Shown here: piece by piece, positions 34,461 to 46,025 of the stretch
How positions within the stretch are numbered: position 1 is the first letter of the stretch
How the letters are laid out: each line of letters begins with the position of its first letter
Assembly: GCA_015956445.1 (NCBI GenBank)
Contig: WIUZ02000001.1
Span: forward strand, 310,001 to 374,000
Direction: 5' to 3'
DNA length: 64,000 bases
Source of the DNA: Thelephora terrestris
Lineage: Eukaryota; Basidiomycota; Agaricomycetes; Thelephorales; Thelephoraceae
Made by a program: the position numbers and the translations under genes
The notes under the pieces: model-generated
What the model saw: the letters and a program-made list of their open reading frames with translations, nothing else
Told to the model about the DNA's origin: nothing
Databases searched by the model: none

Positions 34461-37400
34461 ACTTTTCTAACCCATACCTAGGCTTGGAGGACAGTCCAGT
34501 CCATTTCCTCTCGATGGCCATATGGGGATTGCGTGGGTCGTGTCCCAAGTTAGGAAACATCAGCCCCGGTAAACTCCGTTCGCCTTCGACATTCAATTTT
34601 TGCGACTGACGGGACGCGTGGAGGGAGTGCGGACAGACGATCGCGGATATCAGGGCTTCCCAGCGAATTCATAGAGACAGACAGAGGGGATGGAAGAAGT
34701 AATGTGCGCGCCGGATTCAATCGACACTATGTTCAGGCCCGCGTATTTCATTGTTTTAAACGCCTTATGTCCTTTTTCCGACTCGGCTTTTGCCGTTTAT
34801 CTCCCGTCATACATTTTCTCCGCGTCATCGGCCCTTCGCCGTTCTTATCGTTCCTCGCCGTCTTGTCGCTTCGTCGGTGGACCATGTATACGCGGTCGGG
34901 CCCACTAGCCTGGGGGGGGGGATCTATTTCATTTCATCTGGCGTTGGCAGTTTCTCTCTGAAGCCGTATGACATATATGGTTACGTCCAGTTTGGCTAAT
35001 GCAATGGAAATCATGATAGAGTTGGGACCGCGCAACCCCCGTTCCATGGTCAAATCAATATCCTGTTTGTCCTCGGATTGAATACGTACTTGAAATTGAA
35101 TCGTCACGCGTCGTCGTTTGCAACCGTGTCGTCTATTGTTTATGGATATCGAGTCGTCCGGAGGGAGAGAGAGGGTTTGGGACGGCCGGAACCTTTTTGC
35201 TTTTTGCTCGATTATTATTATTTTTCGTTAGGGGGGCCTAGGGGTGTGAGAGTGCGCGGAGGGAGGGACTTGTGCGCGTTCTACCAAAGCTGAGGTTGGA
35301 CGGATCTACGAACGAGGACTCTTTCTTTGTTTTTTTTGCTTTTACCACTACCGGTGATTACATGTTACATTTTGCCCCTCCTTTTCTCCCGAGGGTTTGT
35401 CGGTGACGACCGTAACCGGACGGAGATGAAGAAAACAATCGTACATTTTCTTTGCATTCTCTATCGAGGAGTCACCACGTATTGCCCTCGGAGTTTTTGT
35501 GCTCCAGTGTCTTGGAGGAGATAGCCGGTCGATACCGCTCAAGTGGCGTGATCCTGATCAGCGATGCCTTGTCAGTCCTCTCATCCCAGAAGTCTTGTTG
35601 AACGCAAGAGGTTCGTCGCATTCAAAAATGGATACCTCAAGCAATCATCATACAGATCGGCCCCGCGCCATATGCATCAACGGGAGACCGGATGATCGGA
35701 TCCACGTTCTGACTCCAGTGTATCTTGCTCCCGTATTTCCGTGATGCTCCACATGTGTTAGTTTGGGGTCTGGAGGGATTCCACCAACAACAGGAAACCA
35801 CAGCTGGACACCTCCCCTCGACCGAGCAGAGATGAGAAAAGTTTGCAAAAAGAAAGTGAGCTGCACACCCCTCCCCCCCACCACGGTTTTTCGTGGAGCT
35901 ATCGATCTTGGCTCTGATCGAGGTTCGAGAACGTGGGCGGATAGACCCTAAGTCTCTTTCTCAATTACTGGGTTCTTGGCGCTTCGATGGAACCCGCAGA
36001 AGGCAAGGACCGAATGACTGGGGTAATAATGAAATTTTTTTTGACTCATTCACTATCCAGGTTCTTTCTCTTTGCTGATTTCCCTGGCTTCATGATGGAC
36101 CTTCGATCGGTACCGGACTTTCCTCAATCCAGAGGAGAAAAAACTCGGGAATGAATACCCTATCCTACACTCAACAGACATTCTATCCGCGAACAACACC
36201 TGGTCGACGCCACCCATTGAGATCTTGAGGTTCGGAACCCATGATCTTTTCCATCTGTCACGCCGGGAGGGTTTTGAATGTCGAGGAACCCTATCCGCGA
36301 ACGATACCTGGCCAACGCCCGTATTGAATATTGAGATCTTGAGACCTCAAGACCCATAACTATCATCTTTCTATCTGTTACGTTGTGAGGGTTTTGAATC
36401 TCGGGCACCAGTTTCCCAGCCGTCAGAATGCTCCCGAGTTCCCCCCCTTCACGATCGTCATCCTGATTCCCGTCTCGAGGTGGGTTCGCAGTCCGCCCCT
36501 GTCCCTCGTTGCACCTTATCGATATCGGGTGATAGTACCCGTTATCTCTGTATGGGGGCCAGTTCTCGTGTGATCCGAACCGAGCGTCGTCCCTTAGACC
36601 TTAGGCCTTGGCCAGCGAGTTCTACGACATCGCTCTGGTTGACATCGTGTCCGCAGTGGGCCCACACTGTGCTCTGGTGGAGTGCCCCCATCTTCCTCAA
36701 GATAAGGAGGTTGCACGTATCAAACGCTGCATGTGGGGCTCACAGGACAACCGCACAAGCGGAAACGACCGATAAGGCCATTTACTTACAGCCATCGCTG
36801 GTTGGTTGGGAACTAAAATGGTCACCAAGTGTTCTTCCCGTGGGGTAGAAACTTTTTTGACTACATGCGCAGCACCTTGGGACGTCTGTGTTTACTTTGA
36901 TCGAGGGGCAGTTCTTTCATACTTTTCCACCACATACAATTCGTTCCTCGGTCACATTTAGGCCTCATGACCACATTCATCCCCAACTTCGCAATTGTCT
37001 AAACCCCAGAGTAGTTTGATCCTTTGATCTTCGAGCGTTGTTACGTTTGAGCGTCTCTATTGAGATGGGTTCTCCTCGTTCGTGCTTGGGCGATGCGCGA
37101 AGTTTCAATTTTGATTACCACCCTGTTGAGTGGGTGTGAAAAAAAACAGTGGAAGAACACTGACGCTTTGTCGAGAGTGCTATCGTTGTGAGGCTAGCTC
37201 CGACCGCCATTCGCGTAAAACGTAAACGGGAGAGCAATTGCTCCCCCCTGGTATCCATAGGTCTATCCGCAGGTCACGATGGTCCTTGTATGAGCCAGGT
37301 CAGGAGCAATCGACCTTCTGCAACTCAATGTCGAAGTTACTCCACCAGTAGTGAAGAGCGGAACATCGAAGGTCCCTATTCGGCCCGTGGTCATGTCGAG

Positions 37401-40297
37401 ATCGTGAGCAACCGCGGCAGCGATAAGTGCTGAGGAGGATGCTCATAACACAGGTGGTGCTAGTGTCTTTGGTGATTTCATGCTGGGTCTTCATATGGGG
37501 CAGGGATGGTGGAGACGGCATTCGTAGTAGCGGTACCGAAGTTAGACCCCATTCTTCTCGTCTTGGTCATCAGGACGGTAGAAATTCCTTCGGGTGACTG
37601 AACGCAATCCAGGATCACGATCAAGTCCTACAGAAAGAAGCAAACCCACGTGTTCCGTGCCATGGTAGTCACCAAGGGTGTAAAAGCCAAGTCCAGTCAG
37701 CAAACAGCTACAGCGGGCGCCGTAGGATTTGGAGAAAAAAACCCCGGTTTGGCAGGTTATAACTTGAGCGATACGCGGTCCGGAGCCGTTGCTGACAACT
37801 TTGAAGGATAGATCCTCGGTATCAAAAAGTAGTACGCGATTGATTGCACGCGTCTTATCGTCGTTAAAAACACAAGATGGTGGGAGTCAGCTGGTCCAAC
37901 GGTGGTGGAGATTCAACATCATGTGGCTTGATTGTAACCTGGTTTTTTGTTGACGATTTCGACGGGATCTTTCTAGACACCAACACATTCGGGCGCGCCA
38001 ATATCAATGACCCCGCGTGCTTGAGACTGCTTGAGATCAACCCAAAGGAGAAAGGGGGGGTGGGTCTGAGGTCCGCAGTGAATGGTAACTTCTCTCAGAG
38101 ACATTGTTCGGGGCGACTTCGAGAATGTGGCTTTGATGCAGAGGAGCCAGCGGGGATGACGACAGGAGTAGTGGCTACGATTGTGCCAACGTACATACCA
38201 CAAGTGAGCGTAACGGTGAGCTTTGTCGGGACTGATGGACTCCAGTCTCAAGAGCGTTGCCGCGACGCGAGTCGATCGCTCCCGACTCCTGCTCGCAGTC
38301 AATCGTCGACAACGCTCAACCTCCTTCGTCTCCTTGGGTCCTTATTCGGCAGAGAACTACCGTTGGTGTTTTCCCCTTTGGCTCGCTTCGGTCGGGGCTT
38401 CTGCGTTATGGAGAAAAGCGGTCATCACCACTCAGAGCCCCACGATTCGCGTGTCTCCAACCTCGCGGGGCCAAATCGATGATCCGACCTATTACTACCC
38501 TCAAAGCCGCAAGCACATCTTGGGGGAACCACCCTCTCAGTCTCCGAAAGGTCCGTGGTTTGCGTCTCTGCCGCTGGTTCGGGAACTCCGCACTCCCCCT
38601 CCCTTGCGAAAACCTAAATGTAATCTTTGTCATACTCGACACGAGGTGCCTAAACTTGGGAGACCTACTTTCTGACCCGTCGCTACCCTGTCGGAAGGGA
38701 TAACGGGTAAGTGTTGTTCTGGATGGCACGCAAAGCCTAATCTCACATCGGCGCCATAAGAATCATAGTGCGGAATTTGCGCAAGGACCTCTCTCTAAAT
38801 CCCGACAGGCCGCTTTCGGTCCCATGCATTCTTGTCTGTCTCCACTGTATCTATGGAAGATCTCGACGCTCACAGGACAATTCGAAGGACCTCCGGACTG
38901 ACTTTTCATCGTACCTCGACCGATCAGGAAATTAACCAATCACCGCCCCGGACACTTCATCTCCCCGGAAACCGAACGCGTCGCCTCACAGTGGCGGATA
39001 ACCGGATTACATTGTCACGCTGTCCCACCTTAAACCCTTCCACCGACAGTTATTGCCTCTGAATCCGCGTTTGCATTGACTCTCCTTATCACGCTGTTTG
39101 TTAGCCTGTATCCCACGCTCTTTAAAACGCCCATATCTTTGTCGACGACACTCTTCTAATGTGCCTGTTGGATTCACTAGGTAAGGGCCATCAGGACTAG
39201 ACAGATGCGAATGTCGGACACCAATTCGTCTGGTAATCTATCTTTGGACGCGTGAGGCAGCATCCCTGTCCACCTCCGACCTCGGAACGCCTCAATGAGA
39301 GCCACGGAAGGGGATTCGTATGTCGGTCTGCGAGAGGTACATCACCTTCAAAAACTATGGATCTCTGGGCGCAAAATCGAACACAAGCTTGGTGCTACAC
39401 TGTCACAGGGTGTCTGGGTGGGGCTCACCCCGTCTGTGGATGGCCCTGGGCCCTGGGATCTTGCGTCATTGGTTAATGTCATGTTGTATTCTGGGACGCC
39501 GATGCGGACATGAAAACAAGGAGGCGAACGTTCGATTTGAAGATGGGTAAACAGGCACATAGGGTTCGCGCTCGAACATATGAAATCTGAACAAAATCCA
39601 CTGTAAATTCGGGCCGATCGGAACAACCGAGGGGGTCTGTTTGCTGATATGACCTATAGAATGAGACGACTAATACATCGGTCGTGACCTGTGCTTCGGT
39701 ATGTCGTTTTCTCCGGCTAAAAGAACCAGGTTTCCTTGCGCGTTACTCCGCCTTATCTGCCCCAGCGACCCGTGGTTGAAATCCATTGGAGATCACCAGT
39801 TTAGGGGGAACCACAGTCCAGAGCGTAATGTGTCCGGCAGAAATGACCTACGTTACCGCTGCGGGGCCCCTTTTCGGGCTCATCTCGTACCAAGACCTTG
39901 GCTGGGGGCGCCTTCTCAACGCCCTGTCCCCACACCACTTCGGGGATGGAAAGTCTCTTCTGCCCGCAGTTGCGGGTAGGAAAACCCTATTCTCTGCAAT
40001 CGCAAGCAGGGGTGGCCAATCTTTGTGCGGGGCTCGTGGTTTATCCCATCTGGCAGTGGCAATTTTTCGATTTCTGGAAAGGGGGGGGGCTTCACTGATC
40101 ATCCTACTTTTACAGCAGTTCCACTGTGATTCCAGTCCAGCTAAAAGGCGTCATGGGCACAACCAAAAGCCGTACTGAGTCGTCGCAGAAGCGCTTGCGG
40201 GCATCGGCCCTCGTGAGAGCGCAAATGACACACGTTTTCCTGCTGTGGTCCACGATGTCGACTTGCGTCGCAATAGTAGGTTTCCTCTGCAACCACC
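34461..40297. other. gene-poor stretch with possible relics
   Basis: Almost 6 kb without a gene I can defend. The 34700-35500 part is T-rich on the plus strand. On the minus strand 37570-38300 several frames look weakly coding (segments such as GLGFYTLGDYHGTEHVG and LILARPNVLVSRKIPS), and on the plus strand 38257-38703 a frame ends with leucine-spaced text (VRGLRLCRWFGNS, LNVIFVILDTRCLNLGDL) like an F-box/LRR relic. None assembles into a model with a start and consistent phases. A two-copy tandem repeat lies at 36184-36405. Confidence 0.4.
36184..36405. repeat. imperfect tandem duplication, two units of about 107 and 115 bp
   Basis: Both units begin CTATCCGCGAAC (36184 and 36291), share ATTGAGATCTTGAG, a CCATCTGTC / CTATCTGTT block and GAGGGTTTTGAAT, and end near 36290 and 36405. 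They are clearly homologous but diverged, with small indels. Confidence 0.6.
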
Positions 40298-41610
40298 ATG
40301 TTCAAGGCCGCAGCAACGAAACTGGCTCACAACTCTACCATCCCCGCTCTAGCAGGGAATTCAGATTTGAAACCACTCCAGGAGATCATCGCGACCCAGA
40401 AACGTGTCTTGCAGTCGTACGTCACGTGGGCCTCACACTGGCCACACTGATTCCAATATCAAATTCTCAGCCTTCAGAGGCTTAGCACGGACGTCAACAA
40501 ATCCACCGAAGCTCTGCGGACGTGGGCCAAGGGTGAAGGCGGAGACCTCGACGTACGTTCAACTGTCACCTTATTGGTCACTAGTCACCAACTAGGGCAT
40601 CCCAGGACACGATTTCTGCGTGCTCAACGCTACTAAACCACTGGGCTACATCACTCACATCCTTCGCTTCTCATTTCGCGCGCATCCGGGAATGTGTGAA
40701 AACCGTCCGCACCAAGGAAGAGGCGCTCGACGACATGCAGTGCCGCAGAAAGTCTGTAGCATCCAAAGCCGAAGTCACCGAGAAGAGGCTGAGCAAGATG
40801 GGGTTCGATAACAAAAACTTCCAGCAACAAACAGACGTCCTGACAGTTCTTCGTGCACACATCCGGGTTCTCGACGTTAAGATCCTGAACGAGGAAGCGA
40901 CCCTCGGCGATTGGAAACGTGTCAAGGTGAGGGAATGGATGGGAGTCTTGCTCGGTGGATTGCTCGAGTGCAGCGAAAAGGGGACGGTCGTTGCCGAATA
41001 TGGTCGTGCTATCGTTGGGTACGTGTCCACGCAAAAGACACAACCGGGTCATCCCCGGGCCCTCTACTACAGTCACTCCCATGTGGGATCCCTCGTCGGG
41101 AAAGCTGAACGGGAACTTATCAACGTCTCGTTCACCAGTGAGCTCGGTGACGAGCTCCAGCAACCGCCCAATGAGGACCCCTTCAACGGCAGTCCCGAAC
41201 GCCCACCTCCGTATACCAGCCAGTTAGGTCAATCGATGGAGACCCACATGCCTCAATTCTATGCACCGTTCACACTCTCGAATAACTCACCTATCAATCC
41301 ATTTGAACCGAACGATTTCGGCGAGTACAGCCCCCACCCTCATTCCCAAACCTATGCACCTGGACAGCAAACCTACCTTCCTACACCCGACCAATTGTCA
41401 CCGGTTAGCCCCACCAGCACCAGATCGAGGTTTACCTCCTTCCAGGAAGGCTCCATGTCTACTCATAGTCATCGACGTCTTCTCTCTCAAAGTTCGATAT
41501 CGTCAGGATTTGGTTCCATCCCTACCTACACTCCCCTCAACCCCATTGCCTCATCCTCGCCACTGCTTTCACAGATCTCACACCTTCATCTAACGACACC
41601 TGGATCCTGA
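40298..41610 (+). CDS. eisosome PIL1/LSP1-type BAR-domain protein
   Basis: Three exons (40298-40416, 40471-40552, 40606-41610) give 401 aa. The N-terminus MFKAAATKLAHNSTIPALAG and the block LQRLSTDVNKSTEALRTWA match the fungal Pil1 domain (BAR-like). About 240 residues of charged helices follow (RRKSVASKAEVTEKRLSKM, EEATLGDWKRVKVREWMG, GGLLECSEKGTVVAEYG). The C-terminal 150 residues are Ser/Pro/Gln-rich and probably disordered. Pil1-domain proteins bend the plasma membrane under eisosomes; the divergent, shorter domain suggests a paralogue rather than the core Pil1. The start lies in a good context (CAACCACCATG). Confidence 0.85.
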
Positions 41611-42052
41611 ACTGGAAGGGTCTGAAACCTACAGGTTTCTCTTTTTCTCCTCTATTTTGCGAAGACCTCATGTATGTATCCCATTGGATTGTGATTTTTA
41701 ATCGCCATGTTCATACATGGAATTCTGTATCCTCTTTTTATGTTGATTTTCCATCGCTTTCTATGTATCATCGTGCGCACTGTTCGTTCTGCATTGTTTA
41801 TTCATGTTGCCGAACCCTTGGAAATACTTGAAGGAATCGCTGCACGTCCAAGATTGCTGGCCGCTCTGATTTGATCGATGCCCCAAACCACGCCTGGGTA
41901 GTACTTATCAAGACTTCGAGTGAGAGAATATTCAAGTTGAGAGGGCAGATCACACGATGTATGCCCTGACTGCAGAATCTTTCACGTTCATACAATCGTA
42001 AGAAACATAATGGAAAACGGCTGCGACAATGCGTATGGTGGGGGTTTTGCAT
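41611..42052. other. convergent 3' intergenic region
   Basis: A T-rich stretch with TATGTATC-type motifs (41660-41800) fits 3' UTR and poly(A) signals of the PIL1-domain gene and of RPS9 on the other strand. Confidence 0.5.
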
Positions 42053-42860
42053 TTACTCCTCTTCCTCATTATCTCCTTCCTCCTCACGCTTGGCCGCAGC
42101 AGCGGCACGTCTGCGCTTGACACGGCCCGGTCCTCCTCCGCTTAATGGTGACGTGAGGGAGAGGTCGACGTGTTTTTGGGAATCAAGTCGGACGATAAAG
42201 GAAGGCACGTTCACGGTTTGTTTGCCGACACTTGACAAAATGTCAGCACATCATCGAGTTCCAGAAGCAGAGTAACGCACCGAATGTGTCGTTGCCTGAT
42301 CAACACGCGAGCATGGTGGATGCTCTTGGCCAAGCTACTCTTGAATACCTGTGTCTGTAAGCGACGCTCCAAGAAATCTTCGATCTTCAAAGCCAACACG
42401 TAGTCCAATCGCATACGGTTTTCATCGAGCACACCAATTCGCACGAGACGACGGATCAAGGCGTTACCCTCGAAAAGGCGCTTGGGATCCTTCTCATCGA
42501 GCTTGAGTAGTTCACGAGCGGCACGACGGATCTTGGAGAGGATAAGGGCAATTCGCCACAGCTCCCTCTTGTTGCGAAGGCCGAACTCTCCGGCGAGCTG
42601 TGGGATTTGGATTGAGCGGCTGATAAGGTAGGCTCCACAGAGACGCACCTTCAACTCTGCGTCGAGACGAGCCGACTCAAAAGGTCGACGCGGGACCTTG
42701 TAACTGTTAGGATGGTACGGTAATCAGAACGATACGTCCCTCCACGTCAAAGTGGTCCTGAAGTTGCGAGAAAAGCTCACGTCTTACTGTGGTTTCGTGG
42801 CGCTCTATAAAGAGGATGAGTATATGTGGCGACAGAGAGCGAGACTGTTTACTTTGGCAT
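42053..42860 (-). CDS. RPS9: 40S ribosomal protein uS4 (RPS9)
   Basis: Five exons: 42860-42853 (only ATGCCAAA), 42804-42781, 42703-42649, 42597-42281 and 42230-42053, giving 193 aa, the usual length. The product starts [20 protein letters not shown] and holds the S4 RNA-binding core ([44 protein letters not shown]) and the end [11 protein letters not shown]. The 8-nt first exon and 24-nt second exon were placed by phase and family N-terminus. The 51-nt intron 42648-42598 has no stop and could be misread as coding, inserting 17 residues after DAELK that no family member has. uS4 binds 18S rRNA near the decoding site. It is divergent from RPL21 with a shared 235-bp promoter. Confidence 0.95.
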
Positions 42861-43095
42861 TTTTCTTTAAGAGGTCGGTCCTGGGATCGTGGTATTGCGC
42901 TTGGAGAGCAGGTGGTGGGATCGTGGGTAAACTGTACCGTTGATGGGAGATGCCGAAGCCACTCGGAAGATGCCGAGCAACCACAATCAACGAGTTTCCC
43001 ACTCTCGCTACGCCCATCCTTCAGTTCCTCTGGTGAGAATGCTGACATCCTTCCGCTTTTCCTTGTGCTGAGACTCTCACCCAAAAGCTTTTAAA
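42861..43095. promoter_or_regulatory. shared bidirectional promoter of RPS9 and RPL21
   Basis: The two ribosomal protein start codons lie 235 bp apart and point away from each other. No TATA box is evident. A CT-rich patch (42993-43070) lies next to the RPL21 start, as usual for fungal ribosomal protein genes. Confidence 0.7.
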
Positions 43096-43736
43096 ATGCC
43101 GCACTCCTTCGGTTACCGGGCGCGCACGCGCGATCTCTTCAAGCGCAAATTCAAGGGTGTGTAACCCTTGCAGCAGTAAACCGGCTCTTGCTGACTTTAG
43201 ATTCACAGAGAAGGGTCTCATCAAACTCTCGACGTACCTCATCAGCTACCAGGTTGGTGACATCGTCGACATCAAGGCAAACGGGGCGCAGCAGAAGGGT
43301 ATGCCGCACAAATACTACCACGGGTCCGTCCGAGATCTCGCTCCATGCCATCCTTGATTTACACATTATCCACAGTCGGACTGGCATCGTCTATAATGTG
43401 ACTCCTCGTGCTGTCGGTATCATTATTAACAAGATTGTGGGCAACCGATACATCGAGAAGCGGGTGAACGTCAGGATCGAGCACGTCAGGCACTCAAAGT
43501 GCCGGCAAGAGTTCTTGGACCGGGTGAAGAGGAATACCGCTGCCAGTGCCGAGGCCAAAAAATCAGGTCGTGCGTAGGATTTTCACGAACTTTTCAGGAA
43601 GCCCTTCTGAACGTTCTGTCTAGAGCGCGTCGCCCTCAAGCGTGTACCAGTATTACCCCGTGTCAGCCACACCGTCTCGACGGAGAAGAACACTCCTCAG
43701 ACGATTGTCCCTGTTCGTTACGAGACCACTATTTGA
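43096..43736 (+). CDS. RPL21: 60S ribosomal protein eL21 (RPL21)
   Basis: Four exons (43096-43156, 43209-43323, 43376-43569, 43624-43736) give exactly 160 aa, the family length. The product starts [20 protein letters not shown], continues [55 protein letters not shown], and ends [14 protein letters not shown]. The acceptor at 43208 is used, not the nearer AG at 43200, because only it restores the conserved KFKEKGLI join. The donor at 43570 must be spliced: reading through ends the protein 36 residues early after SGRA. It is a structural protein of the large subunit near the central protuberance. Confidence 0.95.
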
Positions 43737-44151
43737 TTTTTGTACTGGTACTGTATGCATGAAATCGAACCGCATAAGACTATCATAGCTAGAATCCACG
43801 AGAGGCATCCGACCAAAGGGGTTCTTCGGTAAGCACTTTCGGTTCAACAGATCTGATCCGCTGCCTCTCGTCTAGCCTCCTTCGTTCCTTGTTTGTGCAC
43901 GAATATTTTGTCCTCTGCATCTTCCATTACATGCTCATCGTTGGCTGTGTCTCTCGACACTCCACATGACAGGGAAAATGCTCGATTCCTCGACTACCGT
44001 CTTCCTGATTCGGACAGAACTCCCACAGACTGACGTGCCTGACGTCACGAAACGATTCCACCCCGCGCCGTGAGGTCGGTTAGTGTCGTATATAAAGTCA
44101 CGCGAGATGCATTTCCAGCAGTCTTCCTCTTCTCTTTCATCCGACTCCCAC
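43737..44151. other. intergenic, promoter of the PalI/SUR7-like gene
   Basis: This joins the 3' flank of RPL21 to the promoter of the next plus-strand gene. A TATA box is annotated separately. Confidence 0.5.
44089..44096 (+). promoter_or_regulatory. TATA box of the PalI/SUR7-like gene
   Basis: TCGTATATAAAGTCA lies 56 bp upstream of ATG 44152. Its position argues that the in-frame ATG at 44107 is upstream of transcription start and not used. Confidence 0.6.
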
Positions 44152-45001
44152 ATGTCGACTTCCCGAGCATTCTGCGTCCCCGGCGTCTTCTTCCTCCTCG
44201 CAGCGACGGTGCTGCTCATCATCACCTCCGTGTCCCTCCCGTTTCTTCCCGCCATCGACTTCGTGAGGGCTCATGTACAATCCGGAAATGTCGGGGTAGC
44301 CAATACCCAAGGAATAGCCACGTCTTCGTCTATCAGTCAGTTGAAAGTGAGTAGCTTGGTTTCTTACGCGTTTGGATGGCCCCTGATAGGTGTCGTCTGA
44401 CCAGTTCGGGGTGTGGGCCTATTGTGCCGTCGAATCGGCCTCTGGAAATCGCGACTGCAGCAACAGTGGATACGCTTACGGCGTTGTCGTTCGGGACAAC
44501 AGCTCGAACGACTCGGTCACCATAAAATCTAGTTGGACTCGCGGCCTGGCTGTCCACCCAGTCGGTACGTCATCGGAGTTAATCTACGCGCGTCTCGTTC
44601 AGGCCTCTGACGCGGACGTCCTCACAGCTGCTGTGGTCTCATTTATTGCTCTTCTCCTCTCCTTCTCTACCCACATCACGGTCACCCTCATCGCATCGCT
44701 TGTATCCTTCCTCGCAGCCCTCATCACCCTCATCGCGTTCGCCATTGATATCGCTCTCTTCGCGTTTGTGAAGCACGAAGTGGGGAAATTGAGCGGCTCG
44801 AGATTCATGACCAATACCGCCCCGGCCTTTTGGATGACCTTTGCCGCGTTCATCCTTTTGCTCCTCGCCGGTTGCACCGTTTGTTTCGGCAGGAGGAGGC
44901 AGTCGAGGTCGTATGCCGCTGACGCATCCGAACCTGGCCCTTACCAATCCAGGTATGGAGGAGGTTTCTGGAATAGGTTCCGGAGGACTCCCAAAATCTG
45001 A
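44152..45001 (+). CDS. SUR7/PalI family membrane protein
   Basis: Two exons (44152-44346, 44405-45001; 58-nt intron GTGAGT...CCAG) give 263 aa. The layout is that of the SUR7/PalI family: an N-terminal helix (FCVPGVFFLLAATVLLI), a long extracellular loop with a short FGVWAYC-x8-RDCS motif characteristic of the family, then three helices (VVSFIALLLSF / LIASLVSFLAALITLIAF / FWMTFAAFILLLLAGCTV) and a basic Arg/Tyr-rich cytoplasmic tail. Relatives act in ambient-pH sensing (PalI) or in eisosome-associated membrane compartments (SUR7); which applies cannot be told. A PIL1-domain gene lies 2.5 kb away, possibly by chance. A TATA box supports the start. Confidence 0.82.
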
Positions 45002-45485
45002 AGCGGCCGTGTGTGGTACGCCAAGCGCCGACCTTTCTATCCCTCCTTTTTCAATTGTGAACGACCTGTCTCATATATCCTTCACGAGATCCCTACACGG
45101 TTTCCATAACGTTCAAATACCTCAATCATCGTACTTTCACGAGCTGCATCTTGCTATTGACGAGCGTACCGGTGAATATCTTAGTCATTTATCCCGGCAA
45201 ATTCGGTAGTGATCGGTCCCGGTCAACAATGATGCTACATGTAGATTACATAGCGTGGCCCCTTAGGCGGCTAGTTCAAGAACAGAGATGATGAAAAAAA
45301 CAACAGAGTAATGATGAAAAACACTTGGAGTGTGCCCTCCTTCCTGTGCATCCTCCCGCCGCCCTTCCGATGATTGTGTGAGATTTGGAGGGGGGAAACT
45401 CGTCGATCGAACGACCGTACTGCCTCGGGCAGCAAGCTTACGGCACTATCCTGGAAGGTATGTGACACGGTGGTGATGTGCCAAA
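45002..45485. other. convergent 3' intergenic region
   Basis: This lies between the ends of the PalI/SUR7-like gene (+) and H2A.Z (-). An A-rich run at 45292-45300 suits a poly(A) region. No gene is seen. Confidence 0.5.
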
Positions 45486-46025
45486 TTATACTACAGCATC
45501 TTCCTGAACTGGTTTCCCTGGTTTTGCGGTGAGGGCCTTGTGAATATGAGGCATGACACCTCCTCCAGCTATGACCGCCTTGACGAGCATGTCGAGCTCT
45601 TCGTCTCCTCTGATGGCGAGTTGCAGATGACGTGGTGTTATGCGTTTAACTCTGAGGTCACGGGCGGCGTTGCCTAAAGAAGTGATTAGACGACGGGTGT
45701 TAATCTTGATGACAATGACGCACCGGCTAGTTCGAGGACCTCGGCGGAGAGGTATTCCAGAACCGCTGCTAGGTAAACGGCCGCTTTCGCTCCGACTCGC
45801 ATGTTGTTTTGCGTTTTTTGCTTGAGATAACGATGGAGACGGCCAACCGGGAACTGTGTCAAGGCGAGAACGGGATGTAAAACGAAATGACACGGTAAGT
45901 CGAAAGCCAGAGAAAGGCGTCACCTGAAGGCCAGCTCTGGAACTACGCGTCTGGAGACCCCGCCTATCATCCTGTCCCATGACAGACATGGATGATACGG
46001 CTTTTCCATTGGATTTCTCAACCAT
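45486..46025 (-). CDS. HTZ1: histone H2A.Z variant
   Basis: Three exons (46025-45924, 45853-45724, 45673-45486) give 139 aa. The histone fold is intact: [66 protein letters not shown]. The RGDEELD and HIHKALTAK region marks H2A.Z rather than canonical H2A. H2A.Z replaces H2A in nucleosomes beside promoters through the SWR1 complex. The N-terminal tail ([17 protein letters not shown]) is unusually poor in lysine; a 48-nt in-frame GT...AG segment (about 46025-45951 region) could be an additional intron, or the true first exon may lie upstream. The core is certain, the first 30 residues are not. Confidence 0.88.
   Translation of the reverse strand: MVEKSNGKAVSSMSVMGQDDRRGLQTRSSRAGLQVTPFSGFRLTVSFRFTSRSRLDTVPGWPSPSLSQAKNAKQHASRSESGRLPSSGSGIPLRRGPRTSRCVIVIKINTRRLITSLGNAARDLRVKRITPRHLQLAIRGDEELDMLVKAVIAGGGVMPHIHKALTAKPGKPVQEDAVV

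Noticed and set aside
37877-38482. 201-codon plus-strand frame
   Set aside because: No recognisable domain; the minus strand looks at least as coding-like, and neither gives a complete model.
43188-43577. 129-codon frame through the middle of RPL21
   Set aside because: It runs across two real introns in the wrong frame; only its last part ([12 protein letters not shown] onward) coincides with the true exon.
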